Shown here: piece after piece, positions 33,411 to 43,410 of the stretch
Layout of the letters: each line of letters starts with the position of its first letter
Numbering within the stretch: position 1 is the stretch's first letter
DNA from: Branchipolynoe longqiensis
Lineage: Eukaryota > Annelida > Polychaeta > Phyllodocida > Polynoidae
Assembly: GCA_030323885.1 (NCBI GenBank)
Contig: CM059199.1
Coordinates: forward strand, 75,984,781 to 76,048,780
Reading direction: 5' to 3'
DNA: 64,000 nucleotides
Position numbers and translations under genes: made by a program
Notes under the pieces: generated by a model
Database searches by the model: none
What the model was told of the DNA's origin: nothing
The model's input: the letters and a program-made list of their open reading frames with translations, nothing else

Positions 33411-34700
33411 GGACGCGGTGGTCTAATCGGTACAGCGCAGGCTTCCCGCTCGGAAGGTCGGGAGTTCGAATCCAAGCAGAGTCAAACGACTGACTTATCA
33501 AATTGATACTTGTTGCTATCTAGCCTGGCACACGACATTAATAGGATAGGACAAGGACTGGTTTAGCTCAGTGTCAGGATAATGTGACTGTGTGGGATAT
33601 CGAGTCATGGTGCTGGTGGCCTGGGCCCGTATGCATGAGGCGGTGTTAGTGAGGCAAAACTGGTTTTGGAAGGGATTTCTAGTTTAGCGGTGAAAAGTCC
33701 CTATGCACGGAGCGGTGTTAGACAAACACAGAGAGTTTAAGGTTGGGTATGCTAACACCACTCCGTAGCAAGTTGAAGGGCGGTGTTAGGTGGTTGAAAT
33801 CATATTTAACAGAATAACATACTCTAATTCTGTTATCTAGAGTCCTGAATATTCACTCAGGGGTTCAAATAATTTGATTTATGAGAATAGTTTACTCAAA
33901 AAGTGAAATTTGGTCAAATTAAACCAAAAATTGAAGCGATATTAATGCCGCCGCTACATCGGCGGCGATATTCATATTGTCGAATGTAAACAAAACAAAA
34001 TGCACAAATCTATTCACTGCTACGATCTAATTCTGCTATTTAGAATCATGAATATTCACTTGGGGGTTGAAATCATGTTTATTTAACCGAATAATATACT
34101 CAAAAAAGTGAAATTTGGTCAAATTAAACCAAAAATCGAAGCGATATTAACGGCGCCGCCGCTGCATCGGCGGCGATATTGTCGAATATCAACAAAACAA
34201 AATGCACAAAGCTATTCACTGCTACGATCTAATTCTGCTATTTAGAATCATGAATGATCACTCGGGGGTTGAAATCATGTTTATTTAATGGAATAACATA
34301 CTCAAGAAGTGAAATTCGGTCAAATTAAACCCAAAACATGCACAACACACGTACGGGTAGCCACTGACACTGTAACTGCCTGATTAAAGAGGCAAATAGC
34401 AGTGGTCGCCGGGAACAGGCTCAGAGAGATTCCCCAAATCTATAAATAACTGATATGTTAGCTAACACCACCGCGCTTTGGCCCCGTACATACCCCATGA
34501 TCCATTTTGGAACACCAGCGTTAGGTACCCCGGTGGCGGCCCTTAACACCGGAGCTGATAAAAACTTGTTCATGCATACGTCCCCTGGTCTCCCAGTGGG
34601 GAAAGACGATAAAGTCACCATGGGTGTGTACTGTCACAAGTTGGTACCTGTCCTGATGTGATCTTAGATGTTGCTAGGGCGTAATACAACAACAAACAAA
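33411..34700 (+). mobile_element. S1 SINE split by a 961-bp TIR element
   Basis: S1 head cggacgcggtggtctaatcg and B-box region ttcgaatccaagcagagtc continue to ggtgctggtggcctg (33,623). The rest of S1 resumes at ctggtctcccagtggggaaa (34,585) and runs to ctagggcgtaatacaacaac. Removing the insert and one CTG restores a continuous S1. Confidence 0.85.
33624..34584. mobile_element. TIR element with three ~203-bp internal repeats
   Basis: 961 bp, TIR ggcccgtatgcatga against gggacgtatgcatga, flanked by CTG (33,621-33,623; 34,585-34,587). Inside are three tandem units starting near 33,846, 34,051 and 34,252, with attcactcgggggttgaaat and, in at least the first two, a hairpin-forming block (gccgccgctacatcggcggc). 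Both arms end with ggtgttag-type motifs (33,641; 34,519). Superfamily not assigned. Bases 5,730-5,850 are a relative. Confidence 0.75.
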
Positions 34701-34704
34701 ACGA

Positions 34705-35065
34705 ACAGTATTGGTGTCTACACTGACAGGTTCTATGATAATGACTTGGTGTGCCTTTAACAAGGCAAGCAATACTTACTAAGTGAGTCAGTATTTTAGA
34801 CTCCAGTCACACTACAGCTTGCGACCACATTGCGACCACCTAAGACCAAAGAACCCATACTCACCCATGACATCTGTACTACCAAAACAATGGTTGTCAA
34901 TGTCTGGGCGTCACTGGTGAGTGTGGGTTCTTTGGTCTAAGATGGTCGCAAAGTGGTCGCAAGCTGTAGTGTGACTGTGGTATAAGTTTAATATGTAGGA
35001 TACAATCTAAATAAGTGTTTTGGTTTTCAAAATGATTGCTTCCATTGAACTATGCAGTTTGTCTT
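34705..35065. mobile_element. Family H copy interrupted by a Harbinger-like MITE
   Basis: H blocks acaggttctatgataatgac and aagtgagtcagtatttt lie before the MITE. Then aatatgtaggatacaatcta, ttttggttttcaaaatgatt and attgaactatgcagtttgtc lie after it. Confidence 0.65.
34799..34982. mobile_element. Harbinger-like palindromic MITE, 184 bp
   Basis: TIR ccagtcacactacagcttgc continuing gaccac, against the same in reverse complement at the right end. The inverted match covers about 60 bp per arm (gaacccatactcacc against ggtgagtgtgggttc), so most of the element folds into a hairpin. Flanks TTA and TAA, an imperfect 3-bp duplication. Confidence 0.8.
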
Positions 35066-35109
35066 TGAAATAACAATCTATTTTTAGTAGATTCTAACGA
35101 ACAATCAAA

Positions 35110-35560
35110 GAAATTTATCTGAAATGGATTGCAGAAAAATTGAATCCATTGGGTTAGTCAACTTTAAGCTTTTATTTCCTGATATGGATTCTTTTCTATG
35201 TGAATGACGTGACTATATGCCCCAAATTATATATGCACTGAGAAAACCTCAAGGCGGCAAACTCCATCTTGGTGGTGTCCGGCATTTGTCAAGTTTTGTT
35301 AGTTTAATAGTGAAATGATTAATTCATGCTGATTATTAATACCCATTTTATTTTGTGCGTATGGTGAATTTATTTACCCTGCTCATAATGGATAATTGTG
35401 TTAATACTTGTTTTCACAGCTGGGCAGCACTACGTCCAATTTGATTCAAATTGTTTAAATTTAGTTTGAGTAATAATTGTGGTTTACTTGATTCTTGGTT
35501 AAGGCTTGTAGCTGTTTGTAGATTGCAAACATTCCCAAATCCAGCTTTGACTATTTTTTA
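35110..35560. other. AT-rich unassigned segment
   Basis: No repeat family recognised, except ttaccctgctcataatggat at 35,380, which faintly resembles SINE 3' tails on minus. Confidence 0.3.
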
Positions 35561-35565
35561 AATTG

Positions 35566-35665
35566 TTAAAAAAATTATTTTTTTAGGCTGTATTTATACT
35601 GTCCATAGCATATAAGCCCGGGTACCCAGGCTTGTTTTCAATGCTGGTCAGTTGTAGTGTTCTTC
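35566..35665 (-). mobile_element. SINE 3'-tail fragment, minus
   Basis: T-rich start, then aggctgtatttatactgtcc and gcccgggtacccaggcttgt. It is the reverse complement of the fragment at 36,098-36,207. The agtataaat tail resembles that of SINE C (aggcagtataaat). Bases 35,666-35,909 are unassigned. Confidence 0.65.
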
Positions 35666-35909
35666 TACTATACTTTGTGTTAATCCATTTAAACATCATC
35701 TGTGCATCTAGGTTACATTATTTTGCTTAGTAGTTTCTTAAACACTGATATCTTAAACCTGTGCAGTGATTAAACATTTAATATTCGATTGTGCGAGTAT
35801 GAGAATACGTATTTTATGTGACTATGATCGTTAGGTGATTGATTGATTGATTGCTTGTGCTTTATTGTCAGAAGCAAGAGTCATATATAATTTTGGGGGG
35901 TAAATATTT

Positions 35910-36260
35910 GAAAAGTTCAGGTGAAAAACCCTCTAACCGCCAATGATAATAATAATAATAAGATTTTTACCTGGCCGTAAATTTAATTCTCACTAATTCC
36001 AATTTGTTTGTAATGAAATGATTATGGAGCAATGAACAAACAAATAGGAATGTAAAAGAAACTGAACTTTTTGAAGGTTTGATTGCAATGTTAACACCAA
36101 CACTACAACTGGCCAGCATTGAAAACAAGCCTGGGTACCCGGGCTTATATGCTATGGACAGTATAAATACAGCCTCAATAAAAAAAAAATTATTAAAAAA
36201 AAAATATATTTATCTCAATTTTTGGATTGGCGCTTACGGGTTTTTGCGCCTGAACTCTTC
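35910..36260. mobile_element. Family B MITE with 4-bp duplication, interrupted
   Basis: Left end gaaaagttcaggtgaaaaac, right end gggtttttgcgcctgaactc followed by ttc. Flanked by ATTT on both sides. The internal blocks match 41,290-41,526. A SINE fragment (36,098-36,207) interrupts it after tttgattgcaatgtt. Confidence 0.75.
36098..36207 (+). mobile_element. SINE 3'-tail fragment inserted in family B
   Basis: actacaactggccagcattg, then gcctgggtacccgggctt and atggacagtataaatacagc, ending in long A-runs. 5'-truncated, poly-A-tailed, inserted by retroposition. The palindromic cctgggtacccgggc core is notable. Confidence 0.7.
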
Positions 36261-36711
36261 ATTTGATTCATCGGAACACATATTTTGTCAGCGCCGTGGT
36301 ACTGGTCTTCCAGCCGTTGAGGCAACCATAGCAAAATATTTGTAGCATTTATTCTGTTAGATTCGTTGAACACATGTCTATGCATACATTAAAATGTACA
36401 TGGACAATCTGAAGTGGTGGAAATGTACCAAATAAGAGCAAACTTAATCTCCAATGCAGTTTTGAATTGGTTAAAATTGTCTCAAATGAAAAGCATGATG
36501 TCAGACTGCCAAACAATGGTCTGATATCTTAACGAAATATCCAAATATAAACTATCAGTGAAATATATCTCGATATTCTTGAAATCTCCGCAATGTTGGA
36601 CTTAGAACTGATGAGTTGGACATTTAATCCATTACAAGGATGGGGCATAATTCATGTTGGTGTCTGAATGTAGAGATTACAGGGTGGGATTGGTGAATCA
36701 GTAATGCCTGG
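36261..36711. other. Unassigned segment
   Basis: Nothing recognised. Low CpG, AT-rich. Confidence 0.3.
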
Positions 36712-36714
36712 TAC

Positions 36715-36969
36715 ACACCTCCCGTATATGATTCACGCGTTAAAACTGACTGCATTTCACAACCCGACCCGTCCCGTTTCGCGACGTAAAACTGGCCGAT
36801 TCATTTTTTGAATGTCTTGCGATTCGAGGTTTAAGCCCTAAAACTGAGTTTTAAGTCGCAAATCGCAAGGCTCTGGTGTGCTAGGGGGTTGCACACCTAA
36901 CGACTAAAACTCAAACTTAGTCGCGAAACGGGCAGTTTTAGGTCGTATACGGGAGGTGTGTACCAGGCA
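36715..36969. mobile_element. Harbinger-like MITE, TAA duplication
   Basis: 255 bp flanked by TAA (36,712-36,714; 36,970-36,972). TIR tgcctggtacacacctcccg continuing tata, exact at both ends. The inside is a near-palindrome repeating gactaaaactcaaacttag- and gcgaaacgggcagttttag-type blocks in both orientations. Confidence 0.85.
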
Positions 36970-37009
36970 TAAGACTCTAAAAGCGCTCAATGGTTTCCCA
37001 TGCTGGAGA

Positions 37010-37202
37010 TAGTAGTGTCATGGGGGTGATGACAATGGGAAATATTGCACCTAGAGCGGGACTCGAACCCACATCTCTTTGCATTCCGGGCCAGTGTGCT
37101 AACCGTTACACCAGCTAGGCTCCCTGATATCACCACACTACCCACGCCTATCTGTCTATGTGGTTACTTGCCTGAGAGGTCAGTGCAGACCACTACAGTA
37201 GC
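37010..37202 (-). mobile_element. Family D tRNA-like SINE
   Basis: Reverse complement carries a tRNA-like segment gcctagctggtgtaacggtt (A box) and gtgggttcgagtcccgctct (B box), giving a ~73-bp cloverleaf-like block. It is preceded on minus by tgcactgacctctcaggcaa. Copies: 30,061-30,195 and the mosaic at 16,413. Confidence 0.65.
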
Positions 37203-37556
37203 TTCAAATTCCAGTCGAGTCAAACCAATGTTTTAGCCATTCGATTATGTATCTAAAGTGAGGAAACGCTTTATTATCAAATCAGTCGAGTGCAGGCATC
37301 CCATGCGGAAGGTCGGGAATTTGAATCCCAGCCGAGTCAAACAGATGACTTATATAATTGATACTTGCCGCTACCTAGCCTGGCACTTGGCATTAATAGG
37401 ATATGATAAGGGCTTGTTAGCACAGTATCAGGATAATGTGACTGAGCGGGATATTGTGTCATGGTTCCAGTGGCCTGATCTACCAGTGGGGCAGCACTAT
37501 AAAGTCAGCATGAGTGCACACTATCACAAGTCGATACCCGTCCTGATATGACCTTA
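37203..37556 (+). mobile_element. S1 SINE with shared 5' leader
   Basis: Bases 37,228-37,290 (ccattcgattatgtatctaa ... ctttatt) are an S1-upstream leader that is also present before the S1 copy at 52,578. Then head (gtcgagtgcaggcatcccat), body, and tail to tgatatgaccttagctgt. Confidence 0.8.
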
Positions 37557-37562
37557 GCTGTT

Positions 37563-37690
37563 GCGACTGACACTGGTCAACATCCGCTTGAGGAGTGGCG
37601 GCCCGAGATGGCGCCACCAGTACAGTGTTGCATCTTACAGGGTAATATTCCCTTTCGTGTTTTATACTCGCATAATATGTTTTACATCAC
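37563..37690 (+). repeat. Dispersed CpG-rich repeat, copy 1
   Basis: gcgactgacactggtcaaca ... gcgccaccagtacagtgttg ... ttttatactcgcataatatg ... tttacatcac. Homologous to 45,504-45,647. No known family. Confidence 0.6.
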
Positions 37691-38221
37691 AAAACCCCAA
37701 CAAACAAAACAAAATCAACGACGATGCATCATGGATCCACTGGGAAGATCTTGTATCTGTTTCACTTGTTCTGATAATCGTAAATTTGAGGTTCATAGCG
37801 AGGCAGGCTTACAACGTTCGTTTACTGCTGGGCCGCACTGCTTCGGATTTTGGATGCGCGCGCCAATAAACTACCTCGACTTCCGGTTTATGGGCTATAT
37901 TACGTAAGCAATCCAGTATCATGAACAACTTCAAGTCTATGCCCATGTCAACTTCAGACACATATTATGAGAGATACATATTATTTAGTGTTGCTACATT
38001 TGTTGATTAAAACAAAACAAATAAACGAATTCTGGGAACACATCCTCACCCACAAGCCTATTACCATCTCACTAGGCAAAGATATTAGCTATATGAGAGG
38101 AAGTTATACCCCCAAAAAAACAAAAAAAACTAACATAGATACTAACTACTTAAATAAATGCTGGTGGACGTCCCGGATACCAACCCGGAACCGGAACCCA
38201 GGCATACACCATAACATTCCT
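37691..38221. other. Unassigned segment
   Basis: Contains a CpG-rich patch with acttccgg near 37,870 (ETS-like) and otherwise AT-rich sequence. No gene or repeat recognised. Confidence 0.3.
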
Positions 38222-38315
38222 CACAGCTGTCCAGCGTTGAAAACAAGCACCGTCGCGTGAGCTTGCATCCTATGGGCAGAATAAATACCGTATCCAAAAA
38301 ACAAACAAAAAAAAG
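38222..38315 (+). mobile_element. SINE 3'-tail fragment
   Basis: agctgtccagcgttgaaaac, then catcctatgggcagaataaa and an A-rich tail. A diverged copy of 36,098-36,207. Bases 38,316-38,619 are AT-rich and unassigned. Confidence 0.55.
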
Positions 38316-38619
38316 CAAGGGGAAATTTCAATCGCAAACAATTGATCTTACTCATTCCATCCACTGCTCATTCTTATGTTGTAGCAATGCTGTGTGCTAG
38401 GCTATCTAGTGATCAATATCAACTTTGCAAATCGATTAAAAATATGCTTTGATTTATATTAAATTCGTTGATTAAGCCTGGGAAATTTCAATCACTGACA
38501 ATTGATCTTACGCATTAATAAGACATACAAAATTAAAACATTTTTATTCACATTTTACTTACACAGTACACACACACATAAATTAACCTGTTGACAATAA
38601 TGGAAATTCCACTGCTCCT

Positions 38620-38958
38620 TGCCCAATCCTAGTAATCGGCAGTGCCAGTCTACACACTTGTAAGTCATTGGTTTGACTCAGCCAGGGTTTGAACCCCATG
38701 GGTTCGAGCCCCACAACCTGCCAAACTGAAAGCAAACCCTCTACTCATTGTCCAGAGATCGAACCTACGACTTGCTGTGCGGGAAGCCTTCACTTAACTC
38801 ATTTGGCCACTCCACCAATACGGATATTCCGAGTTCTGCTAGTCCCTCCGGAAGGAGGACTGAAGCCATGACTGTTGTCTGACTGCCAATGATGAGTAAA
38901 GTCCGCCCTGATATGACCTTAGCTTTTGCCAGGACGTAAAACCCCAACAACCAACCAA
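38620..38958. mobile_element. Rearranged S1 SINE pieces
   Basis: 38,620-38,690 is S1 on minus (ttgcccaatcctagtaatcg, taagtcattggtttgactca). 38,760-38,815 resembles a tRNA-like B-box region on minus. 38,905-38,958 is S1 tail on plus (cctgatatgaccttagcttt). The order shows a rearranged or multiply inserted locus. Confidence 0.55.
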
Positions 38959-38961
38959 CGA

Positions 38962-39762
38962 TGATCAAAGTCACATCGTCCGATGATTTTGAATTTCTGT
39001 CATTTTCTGAGATAAATATATTAGGTTGATCACTATCGTATAGTATATGCTGCCGACACGGCGTAAAGAAACCACCAATCAATCAATCATATAGTATAAG
39101 TATAAATATTAACTACCTTACTTTATTTTGAAGTAATTTTGCTTTAAGATGTTTGACTTAGGATATAATTGAAGCGTAAGCATGCCAAATTAATTTGAGC
39201 ATGTTTGTCAAAACGTTTAACACATAGGCTTCAGCCATAACAGGCTCTATTAAAATAGCTTAATCTAAGACGGTATGCGGCATGGGGTATGCGGCATGCA
39301 AATGCGAATGTGTCATGCGGCATAGATATCTATTCGATTTTCGGTCTTTCTTTCTACAAATTTGTGAAGGAAAGTCAAAGTTACTGTTCTTTTCTATGGC
39401 AATTGGGGCAGTATTAGCATTTGCATTTGCATTTGCATTTCCATTCGTACCCATCGGTCCTTGTAGCGATCCACTTGCCAAATTCACATTCGCATTCGCA
39501 TTCGCATCCGCATTCACATTCGCATTCAGACATATGGAAGCACTACTCTGTGTTCACATGCTTTTCCATTTTTTTGCCGCATTCGCATAGCGCATACCGC
39601 ATACCGCATATATGGAACCTTAGCTTTAAACTACCCGTACATGGAGCAACAAATGGTTAATAACCGCACCACTATCTAAGTTTGGATACGTAGGTTCAAA
39701 TCTAAGTAAGTGTTTTGCTTTCGACAATGTGGTGCTTTCACCGAACTGTGCAACTTTAAGTT
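38962..39762. mobile_element. Family H copy split by a TTAA element
   Basis: Left end cacatcgtccgatgattttg, H blocks to ggctctattaaaatagc. The right part resumes at 39,626 (aaactacccgtacatggagc, accgcaccactatctaagtt) and ends gaactgtgcaactttaa. A short unrelated stretch (39,050-39,085) also interrupts it. Confidence 0.75.
39264..39625. mobile_element. TTAA-flanked element with GCATTC hexamer core
   Basis: 362 bp between TTAA at 39,260-39,263 and 39,626-39,629. The arms are inverted atgcggcatggggtatgcgg and ccgcattcgcatagcgcata. The centre contains (gcattt)n at 39,418-39,440 and (gcattc)n at 39,486-39,530. The inner arrays look like expansions of the TIR-derived gcat(t)cg word. Confidence 0.75.
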
Positions 39763-40090
39763 TCGCGCGCTGAATCGCGGAAATACAGCAGGAGACCCCG
39801 CACTAGCGCGGTAAACAGATAATAACAAAGCTGATCGAGCCGGCCGTGTCAGTGCAGTGTGTCACATAATGAATATATCAATGGCAGTGCTGCCACCTAC
39901 CCAGAGTTATGTCGGACTTGCGCAGTCGATAGCCCCGCTTCCTCCAGTATCCTCACACCCACACCACCCCTTCCACTCCCTCCATCCCCCTCCCCCCCCC
40001 CTTCCCTCCGTCCCTATCTCCTCCCCCCTCCCCCCTCCACCTCCCCACCCCCTCCCCCACCCCTCACTCTTCCCCCCACCCTCCCTCCCT
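39763..40090. repeat. Unique spacer and CCT-rich tract
   Basis: 39,763-39,945 is unique and moderately CpG-rich. 39,946-40,090 is pyrimidine-rich (ccctcccccacc). Confidence 0.6.
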
Positions 40091-40500
40091 GACGGGAGTG
40101 ACGCCTGGCGACCGGGTGCTGACCCGTCCCGACACCAGAGGGCGCGCACTCAATTAAATTAGCCGTGTTCCGACAGTAATATAATTTGCGAAAGAGCCCG
40201 ACGAAATGCTAATTGGATGGGCCGATTCCATAACGCTAATGAGGACAAAGCGTCCCCCCCCCCCCAACTCCCTCCTCCTCCACGGCGTCGGTCGATGCCG
40301 CCCGCCACCCGCAACCCGCCGCCACCGGTAGGGGGCGCCACGGCCGGCAGGGGGCAGCACTACATCACCGGGGGTAATTCTCTTATTAGGCGGCTGACAG
40401 CAGACGACGGTCCGGGGATGAACTCGCTTTCATTAGCAATTTCCGACTGGCCGGAAGTGATAGATTAAAGTTCCGGCGGAAGTGGCCGCGCAGGGGCGCG
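40091..40500. promoter_or_regulatory. CpG island with ATTA and ETS-type motifs
   Basis: Unique sequence with caattaaattagccg, gctaattgg and ggacaaag-type motifs (40,145-40,250), agcagacgac at 40,402 and ccggaagt at 40,451-40,458. It is bounded by a pyrimidine tract and a GT array. Candidate enhancer or promoter, by composition only. Confidence 0.35.
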
Positions 40501-40504
40501 CGGT

Positions 40505-40520
40505 GTGCAGTCGGCGGTGA

Positions 40521-40554
<34 letters not shown>

Positions 40555-41205
40555 TGAGTGTGTGAGTGAGTGTGTGAGTGGGCTTGGTGGTGCTTTGGTG
40601 GTTGATGATCAGTGAGTGGTGGATGGTGTATAGTGTGTGTGAGTGTGTGTGAGTGTATGAGTATGTGAATGTGTAAGTGTGTGAGTGTGTGAGTGTGTGA
40701 GTGGGTGTGGTGGTGGTTTGGTGGTTGATGGTCAGTGAGTGGTGGATGGTGTATAGTGTGTATGGGTGTGTGTGAGTGTATGAGTATGTGAGTGTGTAAG
40801 TGTGTGCGTGTGTGAGTGGGCGTGGTGGTGGTTTGGTGGTTGGTCAGTGAGTGGTGGATGGTGTATAGTGTGTGTGAGTGTATGCGAGTGTGTTAGTGCT
40901 TGAGTGTGTGACTGTGAGTGTGTGAGTATGTGAGCATGTGAGTGTGTAAGTGTGTGAGTGGTTTGGTGGTTGGTCAGTGAGTGGTGGATGATGTATAGTG
41001 TGTGAGAGTGTGTGTGAGTGTGTTAGTGCGTGAGTGTGTGATTGTGTGAGTATGTGAGTATGTGAGCGTGTGAGTGTGTAAGTGTGTGAGTGGTTTGGTG
41101 GTTGGTCAGTGAGTGGTGGATGGTGTATAGTGTGCGTGGGTGTGTGTGATTGTTAGTGTGTGTGTTAGTGTCTGATAGTGTGTGAGTGGGCGTGGTGGTG
41201 GTTTG
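40505..41205. repeat. GT array with ~110-130-bp higher-order units
   Basis: Starts as (gggcggt)n, then five units with ttggtggttggtcagtgagt followed by ggtggatggtgtatagtg. Unit starts near 40,611, 40,734, 40,846, 40,976 and 41,108. Confidence 0.85.
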
Positions 41206-41211
41206 GTGGTT

Positions 41212-41699
41212 GGTCGATATAGGGGAGTGGTCGATCTGTGGAGGTGGTCGGATAGAGAGGTTTTAATGTATATATAGGAAGGTATATATGAAGAGTTCAG
41301 GTGCAAAACCACGTAAACACCAATCCAAAAATGTAGTTTAAATAAAAGATTTTTACCTGAAAATAATGTTACTTCTCACTATTTCCTCTTTCCATATGAT
41401 CACATGGTTATGGAGCAACGAACAAATGAGAAGGAATATAAAAGAAAAGGTTTTTTGAGGATTTGATTCCAATGTTTATCTCCAATTTTGGATTGGCGTT
41501 TATGTGGTTTTGCGCCTTAACTCTTCATATATATATAGTTAGAGAGGTCCCCTATATCGACCACTTTATTTAGGTCCCAAACGATTGCCCATACAATACC
41601 ATTGTAACGATACAACAAACTCCCGAAGCCGACCACCTTTCTAAATGGACCATTTAAAGTCGGTCCGATCGTCGGTGGATTTAGATTTAGGTTTTACTG
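41212..41699. mobile_element. Family A pieces flanking a family B MITE
   Basis: 41,212-41,268 is the right half of family A (ggtcgatataggggagtggt ... gagaggttttaatg). 41,537-41,699 is A again (ttagagaggtcccctatatc ... gtttaggttttactg). B (41,290-41,526) lies between them in (TA)n. Either two A copies or one rearranged copy. Confidence 0.7.
41290..41526. mobile_element. Family B MITE in (TA)n
   Basis: 237 bp; gaagagttcaggtgcaaaac at left, gttttgcgccttaactcttc at right, flanked by ATAT on both sides. The central gattccaatgtttatctcca and ttctcactatttc blocks are shared with the other B copies. No ORF. Confidence 0.85.
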
Positions 41700-41849
41700 T
41701 ACATCAAATAGCGAGCAGTGTGTGCTGGTGATGAGGGGTGCATGGGGGTCATTGCGCTGGTACCCGCCCTGCTAACGCTGAATGGATGGAGCCGGAAGGG
41801 GACCAGCCGGTGTGAGCTGCTCTCTGGCGCACAACACCCTCCCTCCCCC

Positions 41850-42300
41850 CGTCCTCCCCTCGTCCACCCTCCCCCTCCCCTCCCTCCCCTCCGGATCGCT
41901 CCTCTCCTCTATCCCCTCCCTCCCTCTGTCCGTCGTCCCCCTCCCTCCCTCCATCCGCCCTCCTCCCCGTCCCCACTCCCCCTCCCTCCCATCCCCCATC
42001 GCTCCCCCTCTATCCCCATCCCTCCCCCGGTCCTCCCCCCTCATTCCATCCCCCGCCCTCCACCCTCCCCTCCCCCACCCTCCCCTCCTCCTCCCTTCCC
42101 CCATCCCTCCCCATCTATCCCTCTCCCTCCCCCGGTCCTTCCTCCCCCCCCCCCCCTCCTTCCACTCTCTCCCCCTTCCCCCTCGTTCCCCTCCCCCTGT
42201 CCCCACCCTCCCCCTCCCTGCCACCCACCTGCAACCCACACTAAGCCTACCCCACCCCTCCCCCACATTCCCACTCTGCCACACCTCCACCGCCACCCCT
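41850..42300. repeat. CCCT-rich pyrimidine tract
   Basis: Pyrimidine strand on plus with cctcccccgg and ccatccctcccc variants. The strand bias is mirrored by the purine tract from 42,430. Bases 42,301-42,429 are a short CpG-rich spacer with gtcgtctgct at 42,410. Confidence 0.85.
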
Positions 42301-42429
42301 TCAAACCTCACTGCCACCTTCTTCGTCACGTGATCTCAACCTCGCCGCACTTGTCAACCAATACCATCAAGTATAGATCGGCGCGCGGCGCTAATTCACT
42401 GAGAGCAGTGTCGTCTGCTTGGTTGGCGC

Positions 42430-42920
42430 TGTGGCGGGCAGAGCCAGGAGGGGGATGGGTGAGGAGGAGGAATGGGGGAAGAGAGGAGGGGAGGAGCGGA
42501 GAAGGGGAAGAGACGAAGAGAGGGGGAGGGTAAGAGGGGAAGAGGGGGGGGGGGGGGAAGAGAGGGAGAAGGGAGCAGGGGTGGATGGGAGGAGGCGAGG
42601 AGTGGAAGAGGATAGGAGGGGAGAGGAGGAGGAAGGGAAGAGGGGGGAAGGGAGGAGGGGTGGAAGAGAAGAAGGGAGGAGGGGCGGAGGGGCGGAAGGG
42701 TGGAGAGTGGAGGAGTGGAGGAGGGAATGAGGAGAGGAAGAGGAGAAGAGAGGAAGGGGAGCAAAGGAGGTGGGGAGGAAGGTTGGAGGAGAAGAGGGGA
42801 GGAGGGGAGGAGGAGGGAAGGGTGGGGCGAGGCAGATAAGGGGGTGGGGCGGGGAGGGGTGGGGAGGGGTGTGGTAGGGTGGGGAGGGGCGGGGCGGGGA
42901 AGGGCGGGGAGGGGACTAAT
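42430..42920. repeat. GGGGAGG purine tract
   Basis: Purine strand on plus, opposite in bias to 41,850-42,300. The two form an imperfect, ~450-bp-arm inverted repeat by composition (CCCT then GGGA) around a 130-bp spacer. 42,921-43,410 is unique sequence with no recognised feature. Confidence 0.85.
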
Positions 42921-43410
42921 GGCTGCGTGGCGAAGTGAGTGATTAGGGAGGTGATAATGAGAGTGGAGTGGTTGACAATGGTAGAGGTGTAGTTGAGGCA
43001 TGGAGGGAGAAGAGGGTGTCAGACTCAAAATGTCCGTAGTGAGAGTTGGAGTTTAGTGTGGCTTGAGGTAGGTCATCGTGATGAGGGTTGAGGCAGAGGT
43101 GTGGTTGATTTGATTGATTTGATGGCTGATGGGTTAACACCGTGTCAGCCTCACAGGACATACTCACGGCGAAAAGCTAGTGGCATCAATTATGTCAGTC
43201 TTATTCAATCACATTCACATGTCTACATTGACATTTATATTGAACTCCGAAATGGTCACATCTGCGTCAAATGACAGCAAAAATCATCTCCGATGCAATT
43301 TTGAAGTGGTTAGACTAGTGTCAACTGACAGCGAAATTTAAGTCACAAAACATAGCCAAAGCTACAGGGCAAGTTGTTTTTAGGAAGTCTATAAATAGCT
43401 TATGCACTGG

